Origin: Aquabacter sp965279295
GTDB taxonomy: Bacteria > Pseudomonadota > Alphaproteobacteria > Rhizobiales > Xanthobacteraceae
NCBI GenBank assembly: GCA_965279295.1
Contig: CBDIHQ010000005.1
Direction: 5' to 3' (one strand)
DNA: 64,000 nucleotides
The translations under genes and the position numbers were made by a program. The notes beneath the pieces were generated by a model that saw only the letters and a list, made by a program, of their open reading frames with translations, was not told the DNA's origin and made no database searches. Positions 48,453 through 56,537 of the stretch are shown piece after piece. Positions within the stretch are counted from its first letter, which is position 1. Each line of letters opens with the position of its first letter.

Positions 48453-49994
48453 TTACTCCATGACCATGGCGTGCTCGGGATCGGCGGCCGCCTTGGGTGC
48501 GCTTTTCAGGAGCAGGACCAAAGGGATAGCCGCGAGGGACAGGATCATCATCAGCTTGAAGTCGTTCATGTAGCTGATGATGGTCGCTTGCGAGGTCACC
48601 ATGGCGTCCAGCGCGCCGCGTCCTGCCAGCGTGCTGGGATCGAGCCCCTGTGCCGCCTGGAGTATCCTGTTATAGGGCGTGACGTAGCTTGAGATGGTTT
48701 CGTGGTTGATCTGGATGCTCTCGGTGAGGATTACCGAGACCGCCGAAATCCCGACGCTTGAGCCGATATTCCGGGACAGATTGTAGAGCCCCGTTCCCTC
48801 CGCGCGCATATGGGCGGGCAGTGTCGCGAAGGTGACGATGGTGAGCGGCACGAACAGAAAGCCGAGGCCCGCGCCCTGGACGAAGCCGGTGATGACGATG
48901 GTCTGCTGGGACACATCCGGGGTCCATCCGGTCATGTCGTACATCGCCCAGGCGGTAAGGCCGAGGCCGATGGCGAGCAGGATACGGGTATCGACCCGCC
49001 CGGCGAGCCGGCCGACCAGGAACATGCACATCATGGTGCCGAGCCCGCGCGGACCCATCACAAGGCCGGCGGTGACCACGGGATAGCCCATCAGCGTTTG
49101 CAGATAGGGCGTCATCAGCGACATGGACGCGAGATAGGTGATGCCGATGATGAAGATGAACAGCATGCCGACCGAGAAATTCCGGTCGAGGAACATCTTC
49201 GGGTTCACGAACGACTTGCCCCTGGCGGTGAAGGTGTGGACCAGGAAAATGTAGAACGCGATCGCGCAGACCAGCGCCTCCACCATGATCTCGCCCGAGG
49301 CGAACCAGTTCAACTGCTCCCCCCGGTCGAGAAACAGCTGGAGCGAGGCGATGGCGATGCTGAGCGAGCCGAACCCCAGCCAATCCAGCGAGGCCTTGGT
49401 GTCGGCCCGGGTCTCGGTCACAAACGCCGACACGCCGGCCAGGGCCAGGGCGCCGATGGGCAGGTTGATGTAGAACACCCAGCGCCAGTTGATATGGTCG
49501 GTCAGCCATCCCCCGATCACCGGGCCGAGCACCGGCCCGACCATGACCGAGACGCCGAACAGCGCCATGGCGGAGCCGCGCTCCTCGGCGGAATAGATGT
49601 CGAGCAGGATCGCCTGCGACAGCGGCACGAGGGCGGCGCCGAAGAAGCCCTGCATCAGGCGGAAGCCGACAATCTGCGGCAGCGATTGCGCCAGTCCGCA
49701 GAGCATGGACGCCACGACGAAGCCGATGATCGCGACGGTCAGCACGCGCTTGCGCCCGAACCGGCCGGAGAGATAGCCGGAGGGCGGCGTCATGATGGCG
49801 GCGGCGACGATGTAGGAGGTCAGGACCCAGTTGATCTGGTCCTGGCTGGCCGCGACGCTGCCCTGGATAAACGGCAGCGCCACGTTGGCGATGGTGGTGT
49901 CCAGCGCCTGCATGATGACTGCGAGGATCACGCAGGCCGTGATCATGCCGCGATTGGCGACCGGCTGGAACGGCGCCGCGCCGATGCTAGCCAT
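48453..49994 (-). CDS. DHA2-family drug efflux permease (EmrB-type), second copy
   Basis: This 513-residue 14-helix MFS transporter shows ALDTTIANVALPFIQGSVAA in helix 1, GPVLGPVIGGWLTDHINWRW (motif C) and RLMQGFFGAALVPLSQ. It is a second EmrB-type pump, clearly different from the copy at 29688. ATG 49994 overlaps the adaptor gene by 8 bases. The unit is controlled by the MarR-type gene upstream. The GS-like and oxidase genes follow on the same strand, which hints at export of an amine or related compound. That link is only an inference. Confidence 0.93.
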   Translation of the reverse strand: MASIGAAPFQPVANRGMITACVILAVIMQALDTTIANVALPFIQGSVAASQDQINWVLTSYIVAAAIMTPPSGYLSGRFGRKRVLTVAIIGFVVASMLCGLAQSLPQIVGFRLMQGFFGAALVPLSQAILLDIYSAEERGSAMALFGVSVMVGPVLGPVIGGWLTDHINWRWVFYINLPIGALALAGVSAFVTETRADTKASLDWLGFGSLSIAIASLQLFLDRGEQLNWFASGEIMVEALVCAIAFYIFLVHTFTARGKSFVNPKMFLDRNFSVGMLFIFIIGITYLASMSLMTPYLQTLMGYPVVTAGLVMGPRGLGTMMCMFLVGRLAGRVDTRILLAIGLGLTAWAMYDMTGWTPDVSQQTIVITGFVQGAGLGFLFVPLTIVTFATLPAHMRAEGTGLYNLSRNIGSSVGISAVSVILTESIQINHETISSYVTPYNRILQAAQGLDPSTLAGRGALDAMVTSQATIISYMNDFKLMMILSLAAIPLVLLLKSAPKAAADPEHAMVME

Positions 49995-51225
49995 TGGATG
50001 CACTGCCCGTGGCGGTGGGGTTCGCCCCGCCGAACAGATGGGTGAGGAAGGTCGGCAGGCCGCGCGTGTGGCGGGTGTCGATTTCCAGCACCGCGCTCAT
50101 TCCGGCGCGCAGGGGCGGATTGCCGGGGGCGGGGTTCACATGCACCCGCATGGGGATGCGCTGCACCACCTTGACCCAGTTGCCGGTCGTGTTCTGCGCA
50201 GGCAGCAGCGAGAAGCTGGAGCCGGAGGCGGGGCTGATACTCTCGATCGTCCCGGTCCACTCATGGTCGGGATAGGTGTCGATGAAGATCGACACCTGCT
50301 GGCCGGGCTTCACATAAGTCAGCTCGGTTTCCTTCGGATTGGCCTCAATCCACATGCTGTCGGTGGAGACCAAGGCGAAGCCCGGCTGCGACACCTGGAG
50401 ATAGGAGCCGACCTGGAGCGAATTGACGTTCGCCACAACGCCGTCGAATGGCGCATGGACCACCGTGTCCTCAAGGTCGCGCTTGGCGCGATCCACGGCA
50501 GATGCCGCCTGGAGATAGAACGGGTTGTCCTCCAGCTTCTGGTTCGGGTCTCCGCCGAGCTGGGCCAGCATGGCGTCGGCCTGCGCCTTGGCGACGGCGA
50601 CCTTCTGCTGCGCGGCTTCCAGGTCGTGCTTGGCGCTGTCGTGGGAGGCCTGCGACGCGGCGGCGGTGGCGAGCAGGTCCTTCTGCCGCTTATAGGCGGT
50701 CTCGAAGAACGGCAGGTCGGTCTCCGCCTGCTTGATCTGCACCAGCGCCTGCTTGTAGCTGGCCTGGAGGGTCAGGATCTGATTGTGGACCGTGCCCAAC
50801 TGGGCCTGGGCCCCATCGAGCGCGATTCTGTAGCTGTCGTCCTTCAGGCGGAACAGCAACTGGCCCTTCTTCACCATCTGGTTCTCGTGAACCGCGATCT
50901 CGACCACGGTGCCGGGAACGTCGGTGGAGATGCCCACCGTGTCGGCCCGCACATAGGCATTGTCGGTGGCCATGAACCGGCCGCCGGTGACGTAGAAATA
51001 GCCGCCCGCGAGCAGTGCCACAGGCAGGAGCAGGAACAGCAGCGTGCGCACCTTGCGGCGCGGCGGCTTGGCGGCGGTGGGCGCCTCCGGTGCCGAAGCC
51101 TCTGGTGCAGGCGTCTCAGGTGTGGGCCGGCGGGCGGTGTCCAGCAGTCGGATGCGGGTGTCGCCGTCGAGGCCGGTCAGTGCGGCCGGCTCATCGGTGC
51201 GGCTTGGAGAAATGCTCTCAGCCAT
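49987..51225 (-). CDS. HlyD/EmrA-type membrane fusion protein, second copy
   Basis: This 412-residue periplasmic adaptor has a Pro/Ala/Glu-rich cytoplasmic tail and a single transmembrane helix (about residues 59-79, VRTLLFLLLPVALLAGGYFY). The lipoyl segment is FMATDNAYVRADTVGISTDV, a coiled-coil region lies at about 130-225, and LEDTVVHAPFDGVVANVNSL begins the closing domain. Its ATG at 51225 overlaps the end of the MarR gene by 8 bases, and its own stop overlaps the permease start, so the three genes are coupled. Confidence 0.92.
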   Translation of the reverse strand: MAESISPSRTDEPAALTGLDGDTRIRLLDTARRPTPETPAPEASAPEAPTAAKPPRRKVRTLLFLLLPVALLAGGYFYVTGGRFMATDNAYVRADTVGISTDVPGTVVEIAVHENQMVKKGQLLFRLKDDSYRIALDGAQAQLGTVHNQILTLQASYKQALVQIKQAETDLPFFETAYKRQKDLLATAAASQASHDSAKHDLEAAQQKVAVAKAQADAMLAQLGGDPNQKLEDNPFYLQAASAVDRAKRDLEDTVVHAPFDGVVANVNSLQVGSYLQVSQPGFALVSTDSMWIEANPKETELTYVKPGQQVSIFIDTYPDHEWTGTIESISPASGSSFSLLPAQNTTGNWVKVVQRIPMRVHVNPAPGNPPLRAGMSAVLEIDTRHTRGLPTFLTHLFGGANPTATGSASNG

Positions 51226-51685
51226 GGGTCTTTTCCTTGTCTTCCACCGGGGTGGCGCACGCCGCCGCCAGATTGGTCTTCATGCGGCCGAGGACTTCCA
51301 GCAATTGCTGGCGCTCCGGCTCGGATACGTCGAGGAGGGCATCGCTGCGGGTGGCATCGCCGATGTCGCGCATCACCGAGATCAGCGGGCGCGCCGCCTC
51401 GGTGAGAAACAGCAGCCATACCCGGCGGTCCGTTGGGTGCTGGCGGCGCTCCAGCAGGCCGCGCGCTTCCAGCCGGTCGACGATGCGGCCGATCGTGATG
51501 GGCTCCACATCAATGAGTTCGGCGAGGCGGCCCTGGGGGATGCCCTCGTTATTGGTGAGATAGGCCAGCGCCTGCCATTGGGCGCGGGTCAGCCCGAGGT
51601 CGCGGGCGCGCTGCTCGAAGCGTTTGCGCAGCAGACGAGCGACGTCGTGCAACAGGAAGCCAAGAGTGGGTGTCGTGCTGGGCAT
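51218..51685 (-). CDS. MarR-family transcriptional regulator
   Basis: This 155-residue winged-helix repressor fits the MarR/EmrR family: helices from TRAQWQALAYLTNNEGIPQG, then LAELIDVEPITIGRIVDRLE and the wing LLERRQHPTDRRVWLLFLT. It is the first gene of a marR-emrA-emrB unit, the arrangement of E. coli emrRAB, and probably represses its own operon until an effector (often a phenolic or hydrophobic compound) releases it. A candidate operator overlaps its promoter. The ATG has GGGACCTT upstream, a modest site. Confidence 0.92.
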   Translation of the reverse strand: MPSTTPTLGFLLHDVARLLRKRFEQRARDLGLTRAQWQALAYLTNNEGIPQGRLAELIDVEPITIGRIVDRLEARGLLERRQHPTDRRVWLLFLTEAARPLISVMRDIGDATRSDALLDVSEPERQQLLEVLGRMKTNLAAACATPVEDKEKTHG

Positions 51686-51739
51686 AAGGTCCCATCTTGG
51701 GTTCCGATAGGGAAATTCAGAAGCAAGCCTATCTTAAGC

Positions 51740-51772
51740 GCATATATAATAAGTTTGACTGACTATATGCAA
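51740..51772 (-). promoter_or_regulatory. Promoter and inverted repeat of the marR-emrAB unit
   Basis: On the minus strand TTGCAT (51772-51767) and TTATAT (51749-51744) stand 17 bp apart. Inverted arms GCATATA (51740-51746) and TATATGC (51764-51770) embrace the promoter, a place where MarR binding would block it. The centre also holds the internal repeat GACTGACT. Operator identity is inferred from position. Confidence 0.6.
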
Positions 51773-51800
51773 GGGTGCAAATTTCGTCGGTGATGAATTT

Positions 51801-52172
51801 ATGAAGGAGCAGGCCGTGGCGCGGCGTGGAGGATGGTGGCTTGTGGGGGTGCTCGGCGCCGTGCTCGCGTGCGGGCCGGCACGGGCTGAACAGGCGTCGA
51901 GCTGCGCAGGTGCGGCGATGCTGGGCGCGACCCAGCTCATCTGCAGCCACACCTTGCCCAGGGCGCCGGCGGAATTCTGCACCTTCAGTTGGGCGCTGAT
52001 GACCAATACGGGCGCGACGAAGGTGGTGGACGGCTCGTTCATGCTGCCGCCCGGTGCCTCGAACATGGTCGTTTACCAGGGCAGCGGCTTCAGCAGCGTG
52101 CTCGCCGATCCCATCATCCTGTGCCAGGGCCGCGCCGAGCCGGGGCGGAAGATGGTGCGGCCCAACGGCTAG
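51801..52172 (+). CDS. Exported small protein, 123 aa, unknown function
   Basis: No family is recognised. The N-terminus (basic MKEQAVARR, hydrophobic WWLVGVLGAVLACG, cleavage after ARA) is a signal peptide. The mature protein of about 95 residues has four cysteines (SSCAG, LICSH, EFCTF, ILCQG), likely forming two disulfides, and beta-type patterns such as TNTGATKVVDGSFMLPPG. It diverges from the marR-emrAB unit, so MarR may co-regulate it. Its ribosome-binding site is weak. Confidence 0.65.
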   Translation: MKEQAVARRGGWWLVGVLGAVLACGPARAEQASSCAGAAMLGATQLICSHTLPRAPAEFCTFSWALMTNTGATKVVDGSFMLPPGASNMVVYQGSGFSSVLADPIILCQGRAEPGRKMVRPNG

Positions 52173-52356
52173 CCGCCATCGCCGAAATCCCGGATTGGGG
52201 TGTCGATGCTTAGCCGCATCCGGTTTGGAACACGCGGAGAACGAATCGCGGTCGAATCGCGCCTGTCGAAATGTTCTTGGTTTGCCCCATACTACGGCTA
52301 GTGGGTGTGGACAGAAGGTAGCGGATTCCCGTCGCGAATTGGGCGACCGCGATGGG

Positions 52357-53214
52357 TCAGCGTTTGGGCGCGCTGATGGGCACGGTCTTGTCGCGGGCCA
52401 TGGTCTCGAAGCTGGTGGCTTCCAGAACTGCGGTGCCGATCAGGGTGGCGATGGAGACTCGGAAGGGCGCCATGAGGCGAGTGCCGGAGATCGGCACCAG
52501 CCACACGTACATGTCCTTGTTCTGCTGCATGTACTTCACGGTCGAGCGGGCCGGCCGGTGGCCGGCGACGGGCACATAGCCGGCACGGCACACGACGGCG
52601 GGGCCGGAATAGCCCTTCTCGGCCTTCACGTCCTCCATCCGCACGAAGCTGAGGGTGACGTCGAAACGCTGCCGGCCGTCGAACACCGGTATGGATTTGA
52701 TGCAGGCGGCGGCGGACAGCATGTCGGCCGTTCCCGGCACGCTGACGAACGCTCCGGTCATGGGGTCGATTACATTGATCTTATGGGCGTCGGTCAACTC
52801 GATGCGGTCGGGCAACACCTTGGTCGGCGGATCGACGTCGAGTTCTTTCACGGCGGTGCCCGCGAAGGCGATGCGAATCGCTTCCACCTTGCCGTCGGAT
52901 TCGGTGTTGGCGGCGAACACCTGGGGCGCCGGCTTGCCGCCCTCCATGCTGCCTCGCGCAGCGGCCGTTCCCTTGCCCGACGACACCGCCCGCATGATGC
53001 CGGAGACGCGGCCCGAGCCGGCGATCTCGAAGGTCGTGTCGGTGGCCTGGACGATCAGGTTCGCGCGGCCGATTTCGATGCCCGCGACTGAGAGAGCGTA
53101 TTTCGCCTGGAGACTGCCGTCCGCGAACGCCGGTCCACACGCCCCCGCCAACGCGACGGCATAAAGCGCAGCGCGCTGGGAAAGCTGGCCGAGCGATGTG
53201 GTGAAAACGGTCAT
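52357..53214 (-). CDS. DUF3108-domain exported protein
   Basis: This 285-residue protein has a signal peptide (AALYAVALAGACGPAFA) and the DUF3108 opening LQAKYALSVAGIEIGRANL, followed by the typical alternating strands and GKVEAIRIAFAG. DUF3108 proteins are predicted periplasmic or outer-membrane-associated beta-rich proteins of unknown function. One Cys pair (AACIKSIPVFDGRQRFDVTL and VVCRAGYVPVAGHR regions) is conserved in the family. It is transcribed divergently from infC. Confidence 0.85.
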   Translation of the reverse strand: MTVFTTSLGQLSQRAALYAVALAGACGPAFADGSLQAKYALSVAGIEIGRANLIVQATDTTFEIAGSGRVSGIMRAVSSGKGTAAARGSMEGGKPAPQVFAANTESDGKVEAIRIAFAGTAVKELDVDPPTKVLPDRIELTDAHKINVIDPMTGAFVSVPGTADMLSAAACIKSIPVFDGRQRFDVTLSFVRMEDVKAEKGYSGPAVVCRAGYVPVAGHRPARSTVKYMQQNKDMYVWLVPISGTRLMAPFRVSIATLIGTAVLEATSFETMARDKTVPISAPKR

Positions 53215-53499
53215 CAGAAGCCCGTGGCAATGCCGGAGCCGGATGGCTGCGGGGCGAATCTCGCACCACCCGATTGCCGCCCGAAGGCGGCTGAACTGTG
53301 GCTGAGATCGGTCTTGCCGCGATGCAGCACGGCCAAACCATATCTATGTCATGCGCGAGGCCCACAGGACATTGACTTTGTGGCCGATAATCACGATCTT
53401 CAGCGCCTGCTCACCCGGCTGAAACTCGGGGCGCCTCGGCATGCCGGGCTGCACGGTGTTGGGGTCGAGCAGACTTTAATGGCAGAGGAGAATTTCGCC

Positions 53500-54036
53500 A
53501 TTCGTCGCCCAATGAGACCCGTCGCGCCGGAGAAAGACGGACCGCGCGTCAACGAAGAGATCCGCGTCAAGGACGTCCAGCTCATCGATGGTGAGGGGCA
53601 AAACCGGGGATCCATGCCGATCCGCGATGCCATCCTGCTCGCTCAGGAAGCCGGGCTGGACCTCGTCGAGATTGCGCCGAACTCCGTTCCCCCGGTCTGC
53701 AAGATTCTGGATTACGGCCGCTTCAAATACCAGAACCAGAAGAAGGCGAGCGAAGCGCGCAAGAAGCAGAAGGTGGTCGAGGTCAAGGAGATCAAGCTCC
53801 GCCCCGGCATCGACACCCACGACTACGAAGTGAAGATGCGCTCAATGGAGCGGTTCTTCGAGGAGGGCGACAAGGTCAAGGTCACCCTGCGCTTCCGTGG
53901 CCGTGAGATGGCGCACCAGGACATCGGCTTCAAGCTGCTTCAGAAGCTCCGCGAGGATGTCTCGCCGATCGCCAAGGTGGAAGCCGAGCCCATGCTCGAA
54001 GGCCGCCAGATGATCATGATCCTCGCCCCCCGGTGA
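53500..54036 (+). CDS. infC: Translation initiation factor IF-3
   Basis: This factor of 178 residues binds the 30S subunit, blocks premature 50S joining and checks the start codon and initiator tRNA. It shows GPRVNEEIRVKDVQLID, the linker SEARKKQKVVEVKEIKLRPG and the C-terminal FRGREMAHQDIGFKLL. The most likely start is ATT at 53500 (MRRPMRPVAPEK): AGAGGAG ends 9 bases upstream, the length equals that of E. coli (180), and infC genes widely use rare ATT-type codons for self-control. The ATG at 53479 has no good ribosome-binding site and adds seven unlikely residues. Confidence 0.93.
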   Translation: MRRPMRPVAPEKDGPRVNEEIRVKDVQLIDGEGQNRGSMPIRDAILLAQEAGLDLVEIAPNSVPPVCKILDYGRFKYQNQKKASEARKKQKVVEVKEIKLRPGIDTHDYEVKMRSMERFFEEGDKVKVTLRFRGREMAHQDIGFKLLQKLREDVSPIAKVEAEPMLEGRQMIMILAPR

Positions 54037-54080
54037 GGATGTACAGTTTGCGGTGAGGTCCCTCCAGCATCTGTCGAGCT

Positions 54081-54173
54081 GTCATGGCCGGGCGTGTCCC
54101 GGCCATCCATGCGGCTCCGCGGGGTAACGCTTCAGGGATCGACGTGGCTGCCCGGCACAAGGCCGGGCATGAC
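54081..54173. repeat. Pair of family B palindromic repeats
   Basis: Two inverted hairpins, 54081-54111 (GTCATGGCCGGGCGTGTCCC and its partner) and 54143-54173 in the opposite orientation, lie between infC and radA. Each is a self-complementary palindrome. The related pair at 60486-60593 shares the same layout. Confidence 0.75.
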
Positions 54174-54257
54174 GGCCGCAGAGCTTTGTTGGCCTGACAA
54201 GGTTCTTATTTTGTTCTAAGCTCGCGTTGCGACTCATCCGACGCATGCAGGACATCC

Positions 54258-55658
54258 ATGGCCAGACGCCCCCCGACCTTTGCCTGCCAATCCTGCGGCG
54301 CGGTGTTCAACCGCTGGCAGGGCAAGTGCGAGGCGTGCGGCGGGTGGAACACCATCGCCGAAGAACCGGACGTTGCGTCCAGCGTTCCCGCCGTCCAGCG
54401 GTCCGGGCGCAAGGGACGTTTGGTGGCGCTGGAAAGCCTGCAATCGGAAAGCAAGCCGCCGCCGCGCCTCGTCTCCGGCATCGGCGAATTGGATCGGGTG
54501 GCGGGCGGCGGCTTCGTGCCGGGCTCTATCCTGCTGCTGGGCGGTGATCCCGGCATCGGCAAATCCACACTTCTGGTGCAGGCCTCAGCCGCGCTCGCCA
54601 ATGCGGGGCACCGCGTCGTCTATGTCTCGGGCGAAGAGGCGGTGGACCAGGTGCGCATGCGCGCTGGTCGTTTGGGCCTCGCCGCAGCGGATGTGGGTCT
54701 GGCCGCCGAGACCAATGCGGAAAACATCATCGCCACCCTGTCGCACGGCCCGCCGGTGCGGTTCGTGGTGATCGATTCGATCCAGACCATGTGGAGCGAC
54801 ACGGTGGAATCCGCGCCGGGCACGGTCACCCAGGTGCGCACCTCGGCCCAGCTCATGGTGCGCTACGCCAAGCAGACCGGCGCGTGCGTGATCCTTGTGG
54901 GGCACGTCACGAAGGACGGCCAGATTGCCGGCCCGCGCGTGGTCGAGCACATGGTGGATGCGGTGCTCTCGTTCGAGGGCGACGGCGGCCACCAGTTTCG
55001 TATTTTGCGCGCCCAGAAGAACCGCTTTGGTCCCACCGACGAGATCGGCGTGTTCGAGATGACCGGGCGCGGTCTGTCCGAGGTCGCCAACCCCTCAGAG
55101 CTGTTCCTCTCCAACCGCGATGCCGGTGCCCCCGGCACGGCGGTGTTCGCCGGCATGGAGGGCACGCGGCCGATCCTGGTGGAAATCCAGGCCCTGGTCG
55201 CGCCTTCCAGTCTCGGCACGCCGCGCCGCGCGGTGGTGGGCTGGGACACCAACCGCCTCGCCATGGTGCTGGCGGTGCTGGATGCGCGCTGCGGGGTCAA
55301 GCTCGGCGGGCACGATGTCTATCTCAATGTCGCGGGCGGGCTGAAGATCGGCGAGCCGGCGGCGGACCTTGCGGTGGCCGGCGCGCTCGTGTCTTCGCTC
55401 ACCGGGGCGCCATTGCCGGCGGATGCGGTCTATTTCGGCGAAATCAGCCTCACCGGGGCCGTGCGTCCGGTGTCGCAGGCGCCGGCCCGGCTGAAGGAGG
55501 CGGCGAAGCTTGGCTTCACCCAGGCGGTCGCCCCGCCGGTCGGAGACGGCGCGGAGGGGACGATCCGGGTCGATCAGGTGTCCTCGCTCGCGGCCCTGGT
55601 GGCGGGGATTGCGGCCCGCGCGCCACGCAGAGCTGCGATGTCGCGCCAGGAGGGCTGA
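54258..55658 (+). CDS. radA: DNA repair protein RadA (Sms)
   Basis: This 466-residue RecA-like ATPase promotes branch migration in recombination. The N-terminal C4 zinc finger is CQSCG...CEACG (residues 9-30), Walker A is GGDPGIGKSTLL (about 93-104), and the RadA-specific KNRFG motif is in AQKNRFGPTDEIG. The C-terminal third is the Lon-protease-like domain (LNVAGGLKIGEPAADLAV), without the catalytic Ser-Lys dyad expected of an active protease. Length fits the family. The next gene, cvpA, is 128 bases downstream. Confidence 0.96.
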   Translation: MARRPPTFACQSCGAVFNRWQGKCEACGGWNTIAEEPDVASSVPAVQRSGRKGRLVALESLQSESKPPPRLVSGIGELDRVAGGGFVPGSILLLGGDPGIGKSTLLVQASAALANAGHRVVYVSGEEAVDQVRMRAGRLGLAAADVGLAAETNAENIIATLSHGPPVRFVVIDSIQTMWSDTVESAPGTVTQVRTSAQLMVRYAKQTGACVILVGHVTKDGQIAGPRVVEHMVDAVLSFEGDGGHQFRILRAQKNRFGPTDEIGVFEMTGRGLSEVANPSELFLSNRDAGAPGTAVFAGMEGTRPILVEIQALVAPSSLGTPRRAVVGWDTNRLAMVLAVLDARCGVKLGGHDVYLNVAGGLKIGEPAADLAVAGALVSSLTGAPLPADAVYFGEISLTGAVRPVSQAPARLKEAAKLGFTQAVAPPVGDGAEGTIRVDQVSSLAALVAGIAARAPRRAAMSRQEG

Positions 55659-55786
55659 GACACATGAACGAGGGATGACGCGAGCCCGCGCTCGGGCTAT
55701 AGGTCCGCCCACGCGGCGCCTGTGGCATCATGGGCACGCCCTCCCGCTGATTCCCCGGCGGATGTACCGGAGGTTCTGCTGCGCCC

Positions 55787-56512
55787 ATGCCCGTGACGTT
55801 GCTGGATCTGATCGTTATCTCCGTCATGCTGGTCTCCGGCCTGCTCGCCATGGTGCGTGGGCTGCTGCGCGAGGTCTTCAGCATCGTATCCTGGGTCGCG
55901 GCGGCCGCTGTCGCAGCGTATTTCTACCCGCAGCTTCTTCCCATCACGAAGCAGTATATTAGCCAGGACACGGTGGCGTTGGCCGTAACCGTGGGCGGTC
56001 TCTTCCTCGGCACGCTGCTTATTGTGTCGATCATCAGTGCCCGCATCTCCGACATCGTGCTGGACAGCCGCATCGGCGCGCTCGACCGGACCCTGGGCTT
56101 TTTGTTCGGGCTGGCGCGCGGCCTGCTGGTTATGGTTGTGGCGTTCCTGTTTTTCAATTGGTTGGTCCCGGACAAGACCCAGCCGCCATGGGTCCTGAAC
56201 GCAAAATCGCGTCCCGTGCTGCAAAACACAGGGAATTGGCTGGTCTCCCTGTTGCCGGATGACCCCGAGAATACCATTCTTAAGCGACTGAAGCGCTCGC
56301 CGGCAGGCGAAGAGGGCGAAACGCCCACGCCGCCGGCCACGATGCCGGGCGGTCAGCGCTCTGACGGGGGAGCCGGGGGCACCATTGTTGCAACTGGGCC
56401 GGGCGTCACGGCTTCCAATGGAAGCCCGACGACCGGAAATGTCGGCTACCGGCGCGGCGACCGACAAGGAATTGACCAGTTGCTCGAAAGCACGCGCGGC
56501 AACGGCCAGTGA
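55787..56512 (+). CDS. cvpA: CvpA-family membrane protein
   Basis: This 241-residue protein begins with the CvpA domain: four hydrophobic segments in residues 1-165, opened by LLDLIVISVMLVSGLLAMVR and with GALDRTLGFLFGLARGLLVM in the middle. A Gly/Pro-rich hydrophilic tail (about 170-241) is extra compared with E. coli CvpA (162 residues) and is usual in alphaproteobacteria. CvpA lies next to purF in many genomes and affects colicin V production and envelope stress tolerance. It is 25 bases before purF, so probably co-transcribed. Confidence 0.93.
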   Translation: MPVTLLDLIVISVMLVSGLLAMVRGLLREVFSIVSWVAAAAVAAYFYPQLLPITKQYISQDTVALAVTVGGLFLGTLLIVSIISARISDIVLDSRIGALDRTLGFLFGLARGLLVMVVAFLFFNWLVPDKTQPPWVLNAKSRPVLQNTGNWLVSLLPDDPENTILKRLKRSPAGEEGETPTPPATMPGGQRSDGGAGGTIVATGPGVTASNGSPTTGNVGYRRGDRQGIDQLLESTRGNGQ

Positions 56513-56537
56513 GCCGCCGAGCGGAGGGTTGATGAAC

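Noticed and set aside
48810..50045. 411-codon plus-strand frame opposite the second emrB
   Set aside because: The product is a His/Gly/Arg-rich shadow and the minus strand encodes a clear 14-helix transporter.
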